DNA of 64,000 nt from Talpa occidentalis. Its lineage: Eukaryota; Chordata; Mammalia; Eulipotyphla; Talpidae. Below, piece by piece: positions 38,650 through 49,989 of this stretch; position 1 is the stretch's first letter; the number at the start of each line of letters is the position of its first letter. Where the stretch lies: NCBI RefSeq assembly GCF_014898055.3, contig NW_023601754.1, positions 51,329,013-51,393,012 on the forward strand. The letters are read 5' to 3'. The translations under genes were made by a program, and so were the position numbers. The notes under the pieces were generated by a model. The model saw nothing but the letters and a program-made list of their open reading frames with translations. It was not told the DNA's origin and did no database searches.

Positions 38650-39540
38650 TGACCGGGTGGACGCAGGCGGGCGGGCGGGCGGGGCTGGCGAGAGAGGGGT
38701 GTCTCCGTGCAGGAAGGCTGGGGAGCGCGCGCTGGGCTCTGGCGGTGGAGGGGGGCGTAAGCCCGGGGTCTCGGACAGAAGCTGCAGGTGCCAGGCGGGG
38801 GTGCCAGGGGAGGGCGGCGGCTCCCGGGGCAGCAGCAGGGGCAGAGCTCACGTCTCGCAGCTCTGGGGCTGGGACCCGAGATCAAGGTGGCCGCCATCGC
38901 CGTCTGCGGAGGCCCCTTGGCCCCGGCTCTGCCCTCCAGGGCCCAGCTCCCTGGCCTCCCGGCCGCTCTCCAGGGCGCCCAAGGCCTGGTCTCCAGCGGG
39001 CCCGGCGCGGGCGGGAGCGCGGCGGGAGGGGCCGCCCGCGGGGCCCGGGGCTCTGCGCGCGCCGGGACCGCGGGGCAGAGCGAACGGGGCTTCGCGGGGC
39101 GGGGCCGCGACACTCAGGCCTCCCGCCGGCCGCGGAGCCCGAGAGGCGCGCGGGGGCAGGCGGGGCCGCGGGGGGCGGCGTCGCCCCTCGGAAGGGGCGG
39201 GGAAGCGCCCCGAGGCGGCGGGGGGCCAATGGCGAGGCCCGCGCAGCCCCGGGGCGGGACCCGGTCGCCGCCCGCCCGGCCGCCTCGCGGGGAGCCGGGT
39301 CTTCCGCCCTCGCGGACCCGCCTCCCGCCCGCCCTCGCGGGGCCTGCGCGACCCGACGGGGCCCGGCCGCGGTGAGCCCCAGGGCCGCCCGCCCGGCCTC
39401 CCCCACAAGCTTCCGCAGCTCGGGGCCCGCGGCGCCCCAGGCCACGCCCCTGCGCGCCCCTCCCGGCCCCGGCTGAGCCTCCCGCCGCCTCCGCACTTCC
39501 CCGGGTCCTGGGGCCCGGCCTAGGCGCAGCCGCGGTGACT
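38650..39540. promoter_or_regulatory. CpG island, PGGHG promoter
   Basis: Dense CpG stretch ending about 130 bp before the PGGHG ATG. A splice acceptor (TTTTGTAG|GCTCCC at about 39649) lies between island and ATG, so a non-coding first exon is likely inside the island. Frames of 200-330 codons in it are composition artefacts. Confidence 0.6.
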
Positions 39541-39673
39541 GGCATGCAGGGGCTGTCGGGGGACCATCAGCCAAGTCCCAAGGGGGTTTGGGGGCTCACA
39601 GAGAAAAGGAGCCCCAGCCGGTGGGGGCTCTGACCCCTCCTTTTGTAGGCTCCCTGACCGAGCAAGCCTTTCC

Positions 39674-42600
39674 ATGGAGGGTGCTGGCGAGGACCCCACC
39701 ATATTCAAGGCCCATTCCCTGCCCGGTGACCCCCGGCTCTTGGCCACGGTGACCAGCCCATACCTGGGCACACGTGTGTACAGCGCCACCCTGCACGTCA
39801 GCGGGGTGTACAACGGGGCTCAGGGGGACGCACACCGGGCCGTTCTGCCCAGTCCCCTCAACGTGGGGCTGGAGGCCCCTGCAGGGGCCAGAGAGCAGTT
39901 GGTCAGCACCTTCATGCTGGACACTAACACAGGTAACTGTTACTGTCCTGCTGCCCCGTTGGTCCAGGTGAGGGGGGGCCAACAGCAGGGCCTGCCACCG
40001 CCTCTGACTGGGCACGCCCGGCTCACCAAGAGGAGTGGGCCTGAGGCCCCCAGACCCCCGCCTGGCTGGCTGCTGGCTCTGGCCCAGACGGCCCCAGGCA
40101 GGGTCATGGGGCGCAGGGCCTCTGCTCAGCCCAGAAGGCAGGTGGCTGTGCTGCCCCGCTGGGCCGCAGGGACCAGTGTCTCCCTCTCCTTTCCCAGGCT
40201 CCTTCCTGCACACCCTGGAGGGCCCTGCCTTCCGGGCCTCCCAGCGCCTCTACGCCCACCGGACCCTGCCACACGTCCTGGCCTCCAGCGTGTCCATCGC
40301 CCGCCGGGCCCCGGGGCGCGGTCTGGTCACGGTGTTGTTGCGGTCGGCCTTCTCTCCAGAGAGCCCAGACCTGGCCCTGCGTCTGGGCCCTGACCACCGG
40401 GGAGCACGGTGAGAAGCGTCCCGGGGGCCGGGGGGGGGCCCGGGGGGCCTGTCCTTGAGACCGGCTGTCTCTTGCAGGTACCTGTATGGCCACATCCTCA
40501 CTCCCGAGCAGCCCGGGGGGCCGCGGCAGGAGCTGCACATGCTGTGGACCCCAGTGCCGCCTGCCCTGACCCTGGGGGCGGGCGAGGAGGAGGGCACCTG
40601 GGAGTTCCTGACGGTGGTGGGCGGCAGCCGGGCAGAGGCCCAGGCCCGCCTGGACGAAGCCCTGAGGCTGCAGGAGGGGGGCGCGGTGTACGGAGTGCAT
40701 GTCCAGGCCTGGGCCCAGCTCTGGGCAGGCTGCGGCCTGGACGTGGCAGGGCCCCTGTGCCTGCGCCAGGCCCTGCGGGGGGCCCTGTACTACCTGCTCA
40801 GCGCCCTGCCCCAGCCCGGGGTCCCGGGGGGCGCCTGCCACGGCCTCAGCCCCGGGGGCCTCTCCAACGGGAGCCGCGGCGAGTGCTACTGGGGCCACGT
40901 CTTCTGGGACCAGGTGTGACCCCCACTCGTGTCCTGCCAGCATCTGCCACAGGGGGGCGGCTCCAGGGCTGCAGGCCCCCCCAGGAAGGGCTCGGCTGCC
41001 GCCTCTAACTGGGGTCTCCTGGGCAGCCCCTGCCACAGCTAGGAGGGGACACCTGAGGTGGGGGGGTGTTTCGGCCACAGCGGGGAGGTGTTTGGTGAAA
41101 AAGAGAGATGCAGGCCAGGAGACCAGCAGGCGCCAGAGGCCCGAGGCATCTACCCTGGGCCTGGCTCGAGAGGCGGAAGGCGTGCGGGAGCCGGCGCCAT
41201 CAGCTGGGGAGCGGCGTGGGCACACATGTGTGTTCTGGGAAGGCCCTGCTGCGTGGGGTGTGGGCAGGGCAGGCGGACACTGGCCTGAGCCCCTGGGGAC
41301 ACTGGTGGGACAGAGGAGGGAGGCTCCAGGCCTGAGACCAGACTAGGACGCCAGAGCAGTGCCAGGGCTGGAGATGGGGCAGCCCCAGGGGGCAGCATGG
41401 AGGAGGCAGTGAGGATCCCCAAGAAGCTGCCAGGTGTGTGGGGCAGGTGCCGAGAGGGTGGGCGCAGCAGGGCCTGCTGTGCCCCCAGGACCTCTGGATG
41501 TTCCCGAATGTGCTGATGTTCCACCCTGAGGCCGCCAGGGCCCTCCTGCAGTACCGCATCCGGACACTGGGCGGCGCCCTGGAGAACGCCCGGAAGCTGG
41601 GCTGCCAGGTGAGGGGCCTGCATGTGCACCCTGTGGTCATCCCTGCCCCCCCCAACCCCACAGCCCCACACACACCCCCACCCCGGCCTGCTCGGCTCCC
41701 TCGGCGGGGCCAGGGCCCCCAGGATTCTCACGGGGCTCAGCCACCCGCAGCCTGCACTGCACAGGCGGGAGCGGCGTCTGGGCCCTCGCAGCCGGCCGGG
41801 TCAGCACACGGTGGGACCCACGTGACTTCAGCCCAGCCACCCCGGGAGGGCACCGGGGCGGGGGACAGGGGGTGCCCTCAGTGTCGCCTGGGGGGTGGAC
41901 TAAGGCCAGGCGCCCGGTGAACAGCCAGTCTGCCGCCCTAGGGAGCCAAGTTCGCCTGGGAGAGTGCGGGCTCCGGCCTGGAGGTGTGCCCGGAGGGCGT
42001 CTACGGGGCACAGGAGCTGCACGTCAACGGGGCCGTGGTCCTGGCCTTCCAGCTGTACTACCACGCCACCCAGGTGTGAACACCAAGCCTGCCCACCTGC
42101 TGAGCATGGGCCGGCTCTCACACTGGGCACCTGGCGGGGTGGACCCGGGCAGCGGGATCCGGGCCCTGGGTGCCATGGCCTCCATCCCCAGGACGTGCAG
42201 CTCTTCCGGGAGGCTGGCGGCTGGGACGTGGTCAGCGCGGTAGCCGAGTTCTGGTGCAGCCGCGTGGAGTGGAGCCCCAAGGAGGGGCAATACCACCTGA
42301 GGGGTGAGGGCCACGGCGCGTGGGCTGTCTCGGGTACAGGGGCGGTGGGTGGGGGCGGTCTGGGGGCCGCAGGCGGGGGGCATCTTGGGCAGTGGCGGGG
42401 GGCGCAGGTGCTCACTCGGGCTGTGATGTACAGCACCTGGTGTCTCTCGCCTCGCACTGGCTCAGGGTGCGCCCTGACACTTGCACTCAGTGCGTCTCAC
42501 CCTTCGTGCCCAGGAGTCATGCCCCCTGACGAGTACCACTCAGGGGTGGACAACTCGGTGTACACCAACGTCCTGGTCCAGAGCAAGTTAGCGCGCCCCA

Positions 42601-43936
42601 CCTTGTCCTGCCCCCGCACCTCCGCGCCCCGCCCTGGCCCCCCCACCCCCCCCACCGCGCCCCCCACTGCACACCCCCAGCCAGGGCCCTGGGAAAGCTC
42701 TCCTGCAGCCTCCCTGCCCCTCCCCAGCCTGCGCTTCGCTGCCGCCCTGGCCAAGGACCTGGGGCGATCGGTGCCCAACCTGTGGCTGCGGGTGGCTGAG
42801 GGAATCAAGGTGCCCTTCGACCCAGAGCGGGGCTACCACCCGGAGTTCGACGGGTATGAGCCGGGTAAGTAGACATGAGCTCCTTCCGGGCATCTGTCCT
42901 CAGCCCCCTCCCAGCCACCCTGCTCACAGGCCTCTGCTTCCAGGGGAGACAGTGAAGCAGGCGGATGTGGTGCTCCTGGGGTACCCGGTCCCGTTCTCCC
43001 TGAGTCCTCGCGTCCGCAGGAACAACCTGGAGGTCTACGAGGCGGTGACGTGCCCCCGCGGCCCGGCCATGACCTGGGTGAGGCAGGCGGGGTGCGGGGC
43101 TGGCCTGCGGGGTGCGGGCTGGCCTTCTGGCCGCAGACAGGCCTCACACCCTGTCTTCCCAGAGCATGTTTGCGGTGGGCTGGCTGGAGCTACAGGACCC
43201 GGCGCGCGCGCGCGCCCTGCTGGACCGAAACCTGGCCAATGTCTCGGAGCCCTTCAAGGTCAGCCCGGTGGGAGCACACACCCGCGGGGCCAGGGCCGGG
43301 GCCAGAGCCAGCGTCCTGGGGTCCCACACGCACGGCGCTGCCTGCAGGTGTGGACAGAGAACGCAGACGGGTCGGGAGCTGTGAACTTCCTGACAGGCAT
43401 GGGGGGCTTCCTGCAGGCAGCACTCTTTGGATTCACCGGGTTCAGGTGACGGGGGTGGCAAGGGGGCAGGCGGAGAGCCGGGGGGGGGGGGGGGGGGGGG
43501 GGGGGAGGCAGGAGTGGAGTGCTTACAGAACCCCACCCCCAGGATCACCCAGGCAGGCCTGACCTTCGACCCCGTGTGTCCCGAGGGGGTGTCAGCAATG
43601 AGTGTCCGGGGAGTGTCCTACCTGGGGAATAAGCTAGACTTCTGCTGGGCCGCGGGCTCCGTGACACTGGAAGTCACAGCCCCGGGGGACCCCAGCGCCC
43701 CCCGACTGGAGGCCGAGCTGTGGCCCTCGCAGGCTCGGCTCCCCCTGCTCCCAGGTAGGCATCTGCTCCAGGTGATCGTGGGGCGTGGGCCCTGCAGCCC
43801 CTGCTGCACCGCACCCCAGGACACCCCTCTGCCCGCAGGACACAGGGTCTCTTTCCCCTACTCAGCCGGCCGGGTACAGCGGGCTCTGGCCCAGGGGGCG
43901 GCAGGCTCCACGCCTGCGCCTGGGAGCACTTTCTGA
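39674..43936 (+). CDS. PGGHG: PGGHG (ATHL1), protein-glucosylgalactosylhydroxylysine glucosidase
   Basis: Glycoside hydrolase (GH65 family) that releases glucose from the Glc-Gal-hydroxylysine unit of collagen. Thirteen coding exons: 39674-39932, 40198-40408, 40478-40913, 41489-41608, 41942-42073, 42192-42303, 42514-42586, 42728-42864, 42944-43077, 43163-43258, 43348-43445, 43543-43754 and 43839-43936; 2118 bp, 705 residues, no broken phase. The three catalytic acids reported for the human enzyme keep the same numbering: Asp301 (VFWDQ), Glu430 (PDEYHSG) and Glu574 (WTENADGSG). The start [11 protein letters not shown] matches human MEDAGEDPTTF. The C-terminus is shorter than the human one and ends PAPGSTF, so the poorly conserved tail is trimmed. 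Intron 11 contains a 26-base G run. No signal peptide is evident. Confidence 0.95.
43480..43505 (+). repeat. Poly(G) run of 26 in PGGHG intron 11
   Basis: Uninterrupted G homopolymer 34 bp after an exon end and 37 bp before the next exon. It could form G-quadruplexes, and its exact length is the kind of value sequencing gets wrong. Confidence 0.9.
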
Positions 43937-44120
43937 GGACGTGGACAGCTGCCCTCAGAGCCTCTCTGGACATCCCACTCCAGCCCCCAGGCTCCTCCCT
44001 GCCCCGCTCAGCCAGGCTGCTGGCTTTAGGAGTGTCTCTCGGGTCCTCGCCACAGGCTGCACCCACCTCTTTCGGACTCCCTCCGCCCGCCACCCCAGAA
44101 GTCTGCTCCCGGCCCAAGGA

Positions 44121-44126
44121 ATTAAA
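44121..44126 (+). terminator. PGGHG poly(A) signal
   Basis: ATTAAA 184 bp after the PGGHG stop codon. Confidence 0.75.
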
Positions 44127-44129
44127 GTC

Positions 44130-45640
44130 CTGACTGGAGCGCGGTGTCCGGGGTCCATTTGCAGACCAGGCGGGGGGCTGTGCCCTGCCTGGGAGGGGTG
44201 AAGCGCTGGAGCGCGAGCCTGTGCAGCCCTGCCCTTGGCATCCACGTTCCCTGGACGCAGACACCCGCCCATGCACTGACAGCGTCGGGAGGCAGGGGGA
44301 GGAGGTGGCAGAGCTGAGGCCGGTGGCTGTGCGGTCAGGCAGACTAGTCTTCCAGCCCCGGCGCTGGCATCAGGTGGGCAGCCCTGTACCCACAGGCCCC
44401 AGGTGTCCTGTGCCCGACAGCGAGCAGCGCCTATGCACCAGGGCCTCTGCACACAGTGGGGCAACTTGAGGGACCATGGTGGGCAGCTGCTCAGGGGCCC
44501 CCACTTGGCCAGGAGGCTGGGCCAGCAGCAGGATATGGCTGCCGGTGACCTTTCCTCCTGCCTATCAGGACAATATCTGCATCCCTCATCAAATGAGGGG
44601 CTGGCAGAGCTCCCCACTTTGGGAGATGCACCCAGCTCCCAGCTGCAGTGTCCACCAGGGGTCACCCCTTTTGGGGCCAGAGCTCAGGCTGGCAAGTCCA
44701 CATGCTGGCCTGCGGCCCCTGGCTGGGTCCAGTGTGGCCTCAGTGACCACTAGGGGCCAGCGTGCCAACCGGCGCACACCTCTGCCCCAGGGCCACATGG
44801 GCAACAGGCCTGTGGGGGTGGGGAGCTGGACCCCCGGCACACAGCCCGACCCCATCTCTCCTGGCTCTAGGGGGTGTCTGGGTTCCTGCAAGTCCAGACG
44901 CCTCCCAGCCCGGGCCCGGGGCGGGCCCAGGGTGCCCTGGGAGGGACAGGGCCTGGGCGGTGCCCCCAGCCTGGCCTGGCCTGCAGCTCGGCCTCTACAA
45001 TTAGCTGGCCCTGTCATTGGCCCGGCCACGCGGGGCGTGTGCGTGACCACAGGCCTCTGTTGGTTCCTGGGGGTCGGACCCCAGAATGCCCAGAGTCCAT
45101 GTGTCCCCGCCCTGCTTGTGAGTGGGCAGCTGGCACCAGCACAGCAGCCCCTGCTCACGGGGTCCAGCCCCATGCCAGGCGAGGGGGCCCTGTGGGGACT
45201 GACACCCTCGAATTAAAGGGAGATGTGGGGCCTCCCTGGTGGCGCAGGAGTTAAGTCTCAACACTGTGAGGCTGTCCGCAGCCTCTGCAGCCCGAGTGCG
45301 ATCCCCAGCCAGGGCCAGGGAGCTGCCCACAGGGCGCAGCAGACCTCTCCTGTCTCCCCGCTGCTCCCCCCAGCAGTGTGTTTCAGTGGATCTGGCTGCT
45401 CTGCTCCCCGCTCTGTCTCTGGGGAGTCCTCCCCTCCCACCTCTGGCCTGCACCTCAGCTCGTGCGCGTAGATAAATCTTTACAAAGAAAAAAGTCTGGG
45501 TTCCCACACTTCACCCTAAGACACTCAGTGCTGGCGAGGGCCGCCGTGGGCGGAGGGGGGAGGGGTGTGCCCTGACAGGAAGACAGCCCCTACCCGGCAA
45601 GGGGCCAGGACAGAGGCACAGGAAACACCTTCTAGAACCA
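44130..45640. other. Gene-free interval PGGHG to IFITM5, with one SINE
   Basis: No exon recognised. Two imperfect CTCF-like cores, CCACCAGGGGTC (44652) and CCACTAGGGGCC (about 44746), lie about 95 bp apart; each differs at one position from the core. A SINE occupies 45228-45493. Confidence 0.5.
45228..45493 (+). repeat. tRNA-derived SINE copy
   Basis: Full-length plus-strand copy, head GGGCCTCCCTGGTGGCGCAG, B-box region GAGTGCGATCCCC, tail GATAAATCTTTAC. Confidence 0.9.
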
Positions 45641-45645
45641 GCCGT

Positions 45646-45651
45646 TTTAAT
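45646..45651 (-). terminator. IFITM5 poly(A) signal
   Basis: ATTAAA on the minus strand 190 bp past the IFITM5 stop codon. Confidence 0.7.
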
Positions 45652-45840
45652 CGAGAACTCACGCCGAGCCTGGTGAGGGGACAGGGCAGCAAGGGGCCTG
45701 GCCTGGGCAGGGCTTGGGGGAGGGGACCCAAGTCAGGGTCTCTGGGGTCACATGAGGTGCCCAGCAAGCTGAGGCTTCGGGGTGGCGGGGGGGGCGTCCT
45801 GCGCTGGGGTCCTGGGTCGGGCCAGGGCCCAGCCTTGGGG

Positions 45841-46763
45841 TCAGTCGTAGTCTGAGTCGTCAAACTTGGTGCTGAAGAAGGCGGCGGAGTCCTTGGCCAG
45901 CCGGGACAGGTGCAGGGCACCGGTCACCACCAGGGCCAGCAGCAGCAGCGGCGGCACCAGCGTCCACATGGCGGCCAGGATGTTGTAGCACTTGGCTCTG
46001 GAGCCGAGACGCCGGGCCGCCTCCAGGTCCCCCGCAGCCTTCTGGTCTCGGGCCTGGGGACCGGGCAGCACAGGTGTCCACCTGCGCCTGGGGCGGGCGC
46101 GGCCTCTGCCCCAGTGCCCCAGCGGGGAGTGGGCTGGACAGGACATCTGGACGTAGGGATGGGGCGTGGGGGCTGAGGCACCCTCTCCACTGCCCCCAGG
46201 TGGGGCGGACACCGCCCCCCACCCAGCTCTGGACCCCGTGGCCATGCCATGCCACGGAGGTCTCCAGGGCCTTCTGTGGGTGGGGAGTCCTCTGGGTGTG
46301 GAGACCCCCACCCCACCGCGGGAGCGGAACCAGGGAGGCCCCTCTGGGAGCGACCCAGGACAGCCCCTCCCTCTGGGGGGATGGCACCCCCGGCAGAGGG
46401 GAGCAGCGCTGGAGGGCAGGGCTGGAGGACACCCTCTAGCTCGGGGCGCAGCTCCTGGGGAGAGGCCTCCCCCGCCAGCGCAGCCGGCACCCCAGCACCC
46501 CCACCCGCCGGGCCCACCTTGATGGAGTGGGCGAGCGCCAGGAAGCCCAGGCAGCACAGGTTCGGGTAGAGGGTGCTGAAGGCCGACCAGATCAGGGGGT
46601 CTCGGGGCGGGGGGCGCGGCGCCCCCAGCGGGAGGCCCGTGTGGGCCGCGCCGTGGGCCCGGGGGGGCGCCGGCGCCCGGGGGTCCTCGCGGGGACACGC
46701 CGTGTCCCTGGGCTCCAGCGCCGTCTGCTGCGCGGCTGCTCGCAGGGTGGGCCCCGGCCTCAT
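45841..46763 (-). CDS. IFITM5: IFITM5 (BRIL), with shifted start
   Basis: Osteoblast membrane protein of the CD225 family involved in bone mineralisation. Two exons on minus: 46518-46763 and 45841-46053, phase 0. The body matches human closely: [32 protein letters not shown] with the palmitoylated Cys pair, [37 protein letters not shown], and the tail [12 protein letters not shown]. At the usual initiation site the codon is AGG (46709-46707), not ATG: the reading is [10 protein letters not shown] where human reads ATG-GAC-ACG. No other Met lies in exon 1 downstream. The nearest in-frame ATG is at 46763, giving [18 protein letters not shown] in front and 152 residues (human 132). I chose that start because the frame is open, but the true start is unproven. 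A single-base assembly error is the main alternative. Confidence 0.85.
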
Positions 46764-47030
46764 GCCCGCCCGCCCCGCGGCCGCGCTAAACAGACCCGCA
46801 AATTACAGCCCCGGCCGCCCCGCCCGCGCCCAGCCCCCCAACGCCAGCCCGCGGCCGCGGGGGGCGGGGGGGGGGGGCCCGCGGGGGCGCGGGGGGAGGG
46901 GCGGAGGAGCCCCTGGACCCGCGCGCTCCGGCCTGACCTGCGGAGGGCGCGGGGGAGCAGCGGGCGGACGGGCCGGCGGGGCCGGCGGGGGGCTCCGGAG
47001 CTGGGGGGCAGGTCTTCGCGCGGCTCCTCT
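46600..47030. promoter_or_regulatory. GC-rich/CpG promoter region of IFITM5
   Basis: CpG-dense stretch over IFITM5 exon 1 and upstream, with long G/C runs near 46870. No TATA box in the usual place; a TTTAGCGCGG stretch lies just upstream of the putative upstream ATG. Confidence 0.45.
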
Positions 47031-47049
47031 GACGCTGGAAGCAGACCTG

Positions 47050-49080
47050 GGGGTCGGCAGAGGCAGCAGACCCGAGACAGCTGCCCTCCCCCAGCTGCGG
47101 GTCGCCCCCTTCCTGGGGGCTCTGAGGGTGCTGGAGGGTCCGCTTGGCTTGTGGGTTCAGAGAAAAGGCCCTCCCCCTTGGGGGTGCTCCTGCTCCCCCT
47201 GCTCCAACCCCCGCTGGCCCCCATGTGCCGGCGGGGCGCAGCCGCCCACTGCCCAGGCCCAGCACCCCAGACCCCAGAGCCAGGCCCAGTGGGCGGGCAG
47301 AGGCCCTCCTGGGCCCAGCGCGCCTGCAGCTGGGCACCTGGCACTCAAGGGTCTTTGGTGATGACAGGGGGTGCCCGGGCGCCCCTGCCCTCAGCCCCGC
47401 CTGCCCTCAGCAAGTGTGGGCAGCGCTGGGCCCTGGGACCCCAGCAGGGCACACAGGACCCCCACAGCGCCAGTCCCTGCTTGGACACGTTGCCCACTGA
47501 GGAGTCGTGGCTGCCTGGGCTGTCGCTCCGCCTGCTCAGGGTTGTTGCGAAAAAGACCCCGACGGTGGGGTGGGGAGGGCGGGGGGTGCCCGCCACTGGG
47601 GCAGGTTCATGGGCACTGTAGGGGCTCCCAGTTGCTCTGCAGCTCCCCCAGCCGGGGCTCTCTGCCATGCCCCGTGAGGCTGTGGCGGCCAGCCTTCACC
47701 TGCCCCCTTTCTGCCCCCTCAGCGGGCACCAGGCCGACGGGGCCCAGGCGCCCTCAGCCCTGCGCCAACGGCCAGCGCCCGCACATCAGCTCGTGAGCAC
47801 AGGGCAGGGCTCCCACCGCCCCACAGCCACGCTCTGGCCCTGAACTCAGTGGCCAGCGCTGGACCCACTCCAAAGGGCTCAGCGGGTCCTGGGCAGCACC
47901 AGTGCAGGGGAGCAGAGGCTGGTACCGTGCGGGCCGGGGCGAGGTGTGGGTCTCCCCAGCGGGTTCTGAGTAGAGGGCTTGGGAGCAGGCCCCAGCCCCG
48001 CGCCCGCTTAGCCCTGTCCCCCAAACCAAGAGCAACCAGATATTCACCACAAAACGGATTTCCTTGAAAACACAAAGTCAGTTTGGATTGTGCAGTCTAG
48101 GGTGACTCCAGTCTCCTCTGTCTCCCGCGGGGCCCGAGGGCGCTCTGCTGATGGCTCTGCCCTCCGCCCCCCAGGGGGCCCCTCTCAGCTCCCACAGCCC
48201 CGCAGCTGGCCAGGCCAAAGACTGGCCCTGCAGAGTTGCTCACCCGGAGACATACCACTGTCTCCTCAGGGCACCGGGCGGCGGGGTGGCTGGAGGGAGA
48301 GGGGTGCTGGCCCAGGCTAAGCTGGGTTGGGGGGCGGGGAGCTGTGGAGATTCAGATGAGGCTTTAACCTTTAAAATGTTATTTTACGAATAATATTCGG
48401 GGGGCCTCCCTGGGGGCACAGGGGTTAAGACCCAGCACTATGAAGCTGTCCGCAGCCTGAGTGCAATCCCCAGCCAGGGAGTGACCCCCAGGGCGCGGCA
48501 GACCTCTCCTGCCTCCCGCTGCCCCCCTCAGCAGTGTGTCTCAGTAGATCTGCCTGTGCTGCTTCCCACTCTGTCTCTGGGGAGTCCTCTCACCCCGCAC
48601 CTCTGGCCTGCACCCCAGCTCTTGTGTGCGTGAATAAATAAATCTTTTAAAAAATAATAATAATAATATTTGGGTACCATAAAGGCTTTCTGTTAGCGCC
48701 GTAATCAGCGCTTACCCTGACTCCATCCCTGGCTTCCCAGACTAATGGCACAGTTACTGCAGCCCAGGCCTGAGGAGAGAAGGCCCAGGCTCCCCAGGAC
48801 CCCGCCCCTGGAGCGCCCTCAGGGCCAGGGCTGAGGGGTGGCCCCAGGGGCTGGAGGTGGCTGTGCAGAGGGGTCCTGCCGGCTCAGGGCAGGCTGGGGG
48901 AGGCCAGGGGACTCCCAGGCGGGAAAGGTCCCCAGAACCCACCCAGAGCCCTAACAGAGGGTGGGGGGGGCCAGCTGGACCAGCCCCCTGAGGCCCGGGG
49001 ATGGAAACCCCCCAGGACCTGGACCCACCCCTGAGTAACCTGACACTGTCTCCGGTCCTCCCTCCCCACTCCCAGCCAGT
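47050..49080. other. Gene-free interval IFITM5 to IFITM A
   Basis: Unique GC-rich sequence with one SINE (48402-48660) and no exon recognised. From about 48800 it becomes homologous to the upstream flank of IFITM C. Confidence 0.5.
48402..48660 (+). repeat. tRNA-derived SINE with target-site duplication
   Basis: Full-length copy, tail AATAAATAAATCTTTT; flanks AATAATATTCGGG and AATAATATTTGGG are the target duplication. Confidence 0.88.
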
Positions 49081-49097
49081 GAAATCAATTTACAAAA

Positions 49098-49132
49098 TTC
49101 CAGGAAATAAAAACCTCAGGGAAACAGAAACT
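49098..49132 (+). promoter_or_regulatory. IFITM A promoter: GAS-like site plus ISRE
   Basis: TTCCAGGAA (49098-49106) fits the STAT GAS consensus TTCNNNGAA, and GAAACAGAAACT (49121-49132) fits the interferon-stimulated response element GAAANNGAAACT. Both lie about 70-100 bp before the ATG. The distal ISRE of genes B and C is degraded here (GAAATAAAAA). Confidence 0.6.
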
Positions 49133-49199
49133 GCTCTACAGAGACACCCGCTGAACCTCCACCAGGCTCTCAAGGGACCAAGCCCACTTCCCCAGCAGG

Positions 49200-49911
49200 A
49201 TGCACAAGGAGGAGCACGAGGTGGCGGTTCTGGGGATGCCCGGCAGCCTGGCCCCGGGCATGGCTCCCGACAGCCTGGCCCCGGGCATGGCTCCGGACAG
49301 CCTGGCCCCCGGGGCCGCCACCACCACCGTGGTCACCATCCAGCCCGAGACCGCCGAGCCCGACCACGTCGTGTGGTCCCTCTTCAGCGCCCTCTTCATG
49401 AACTTCTGCTGCCTGGGCCTCGCGGCCTTCGCCTTCTCCGTGAAGGTGCGTGTGCCGCCCCAGGGCCCGGGCCACCTCGGGAGGGGCAGGCGCCAGAGCG
49501 CGCCTGCTGGTGTGCCCGGCTGGGGACCGTCCCCCTGGCTGGGAGGGCTGGGACGACATGGGGTGGGGGGCCAGGCCCGGGGGGGGGTGTGACCTCCCGG
49601 AGGCTGAGAGCCCGTGAGGAGGAGCCGGAGGCCCCAGCGGGACACCGGGATGGGGAGGCTGGTCCTCAGCCCTGGGCAGGGCAGGTGGGGCCGCCCCGGT
49701 AGAGCCCTCATGAGCCCCGTCTCCTCCCCAGGCCAGGGACCGAAAGATGGTGGGCGACATCCTCGGGGCCCGGACCTACGCATCCACCGCCAAGTGCCTG
49801 AACATCTTGGCCCTGTGCCTCGGCCTCCTCCTCAACGCCGGCCTCATCGCGCTCCTGGTGATCGCCGGCATAGCCGTTTATACAGCTATCCAGGAACGCA
49901 GAGGCTACTAG
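49200..49911 (+). CDS. IFITM1: IFITM A, IFITM1-type interferon-induced transmembrane protein
   Basis: CD225-family protein that restricts entry of enveloped viruses by stiffening host membranes. Exons 49200-49445 and 49732-49911 (82 + 59 codons, 141 residues). It begins [12 protein letters not shown] like human IFITM1, lacking the N-terminal segment with the YxxPhi endocytic signal, so surface location is expected. Residues 16-38 repeat SLAPGMAPD twice (27-bp unit) before a third SLAPG. Then come the amphipathic helix region ([13 protein letters not shown]), Cys70/Cys71 and Cys104 for palmitoylation, and the CD225 motif [20 protein letters not shown]. The second hydrophobic segment has Leu where B and C have Trp ([10 protein letters not shown]). 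No upstream in-frame ATG with a tyrosine motif is present. One-to-one orthology with IFITM1 is an inference from the N-terminus. Confidence 0.88.
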
Positions 49912-49976
49912 TGTCTGCCCTGCTCACCTGCCCCTCCACCCCGGCCTCCTCCCCTGCGCTGTCCCCTGCCTGTCAC

Positions 49977-49982
49977 AATAAA
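49977..49982 (+). terminator. IFITM A poly(A) signal
   Basis: AATAAA 66 bp after the stop codon, in a 3' end shared with IFITM C. Confidence 0.85.
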
Positions 49983-49989
49983 GACCGCT

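Noticed and set aside
38475..39523. Frames of about 290-330 codons before PGGHG
   Set aside because: CpG-island composition effect; PGGHG starts at 39674 with clear homology.
46527..47621. 364-codon plus-strand frame over IFITM5 exon 1
   Set aside because: Antisense to IFITM5 and GC-driven; no recognisable protein.
49200..49202. IFITM A as an N-terminally truncated IFITM3
   Set aside because: Upstream sequence holds no remnant of the MNH...YEVL segment in frame, and MHKEEHEV matches the normal IFITM1 start.
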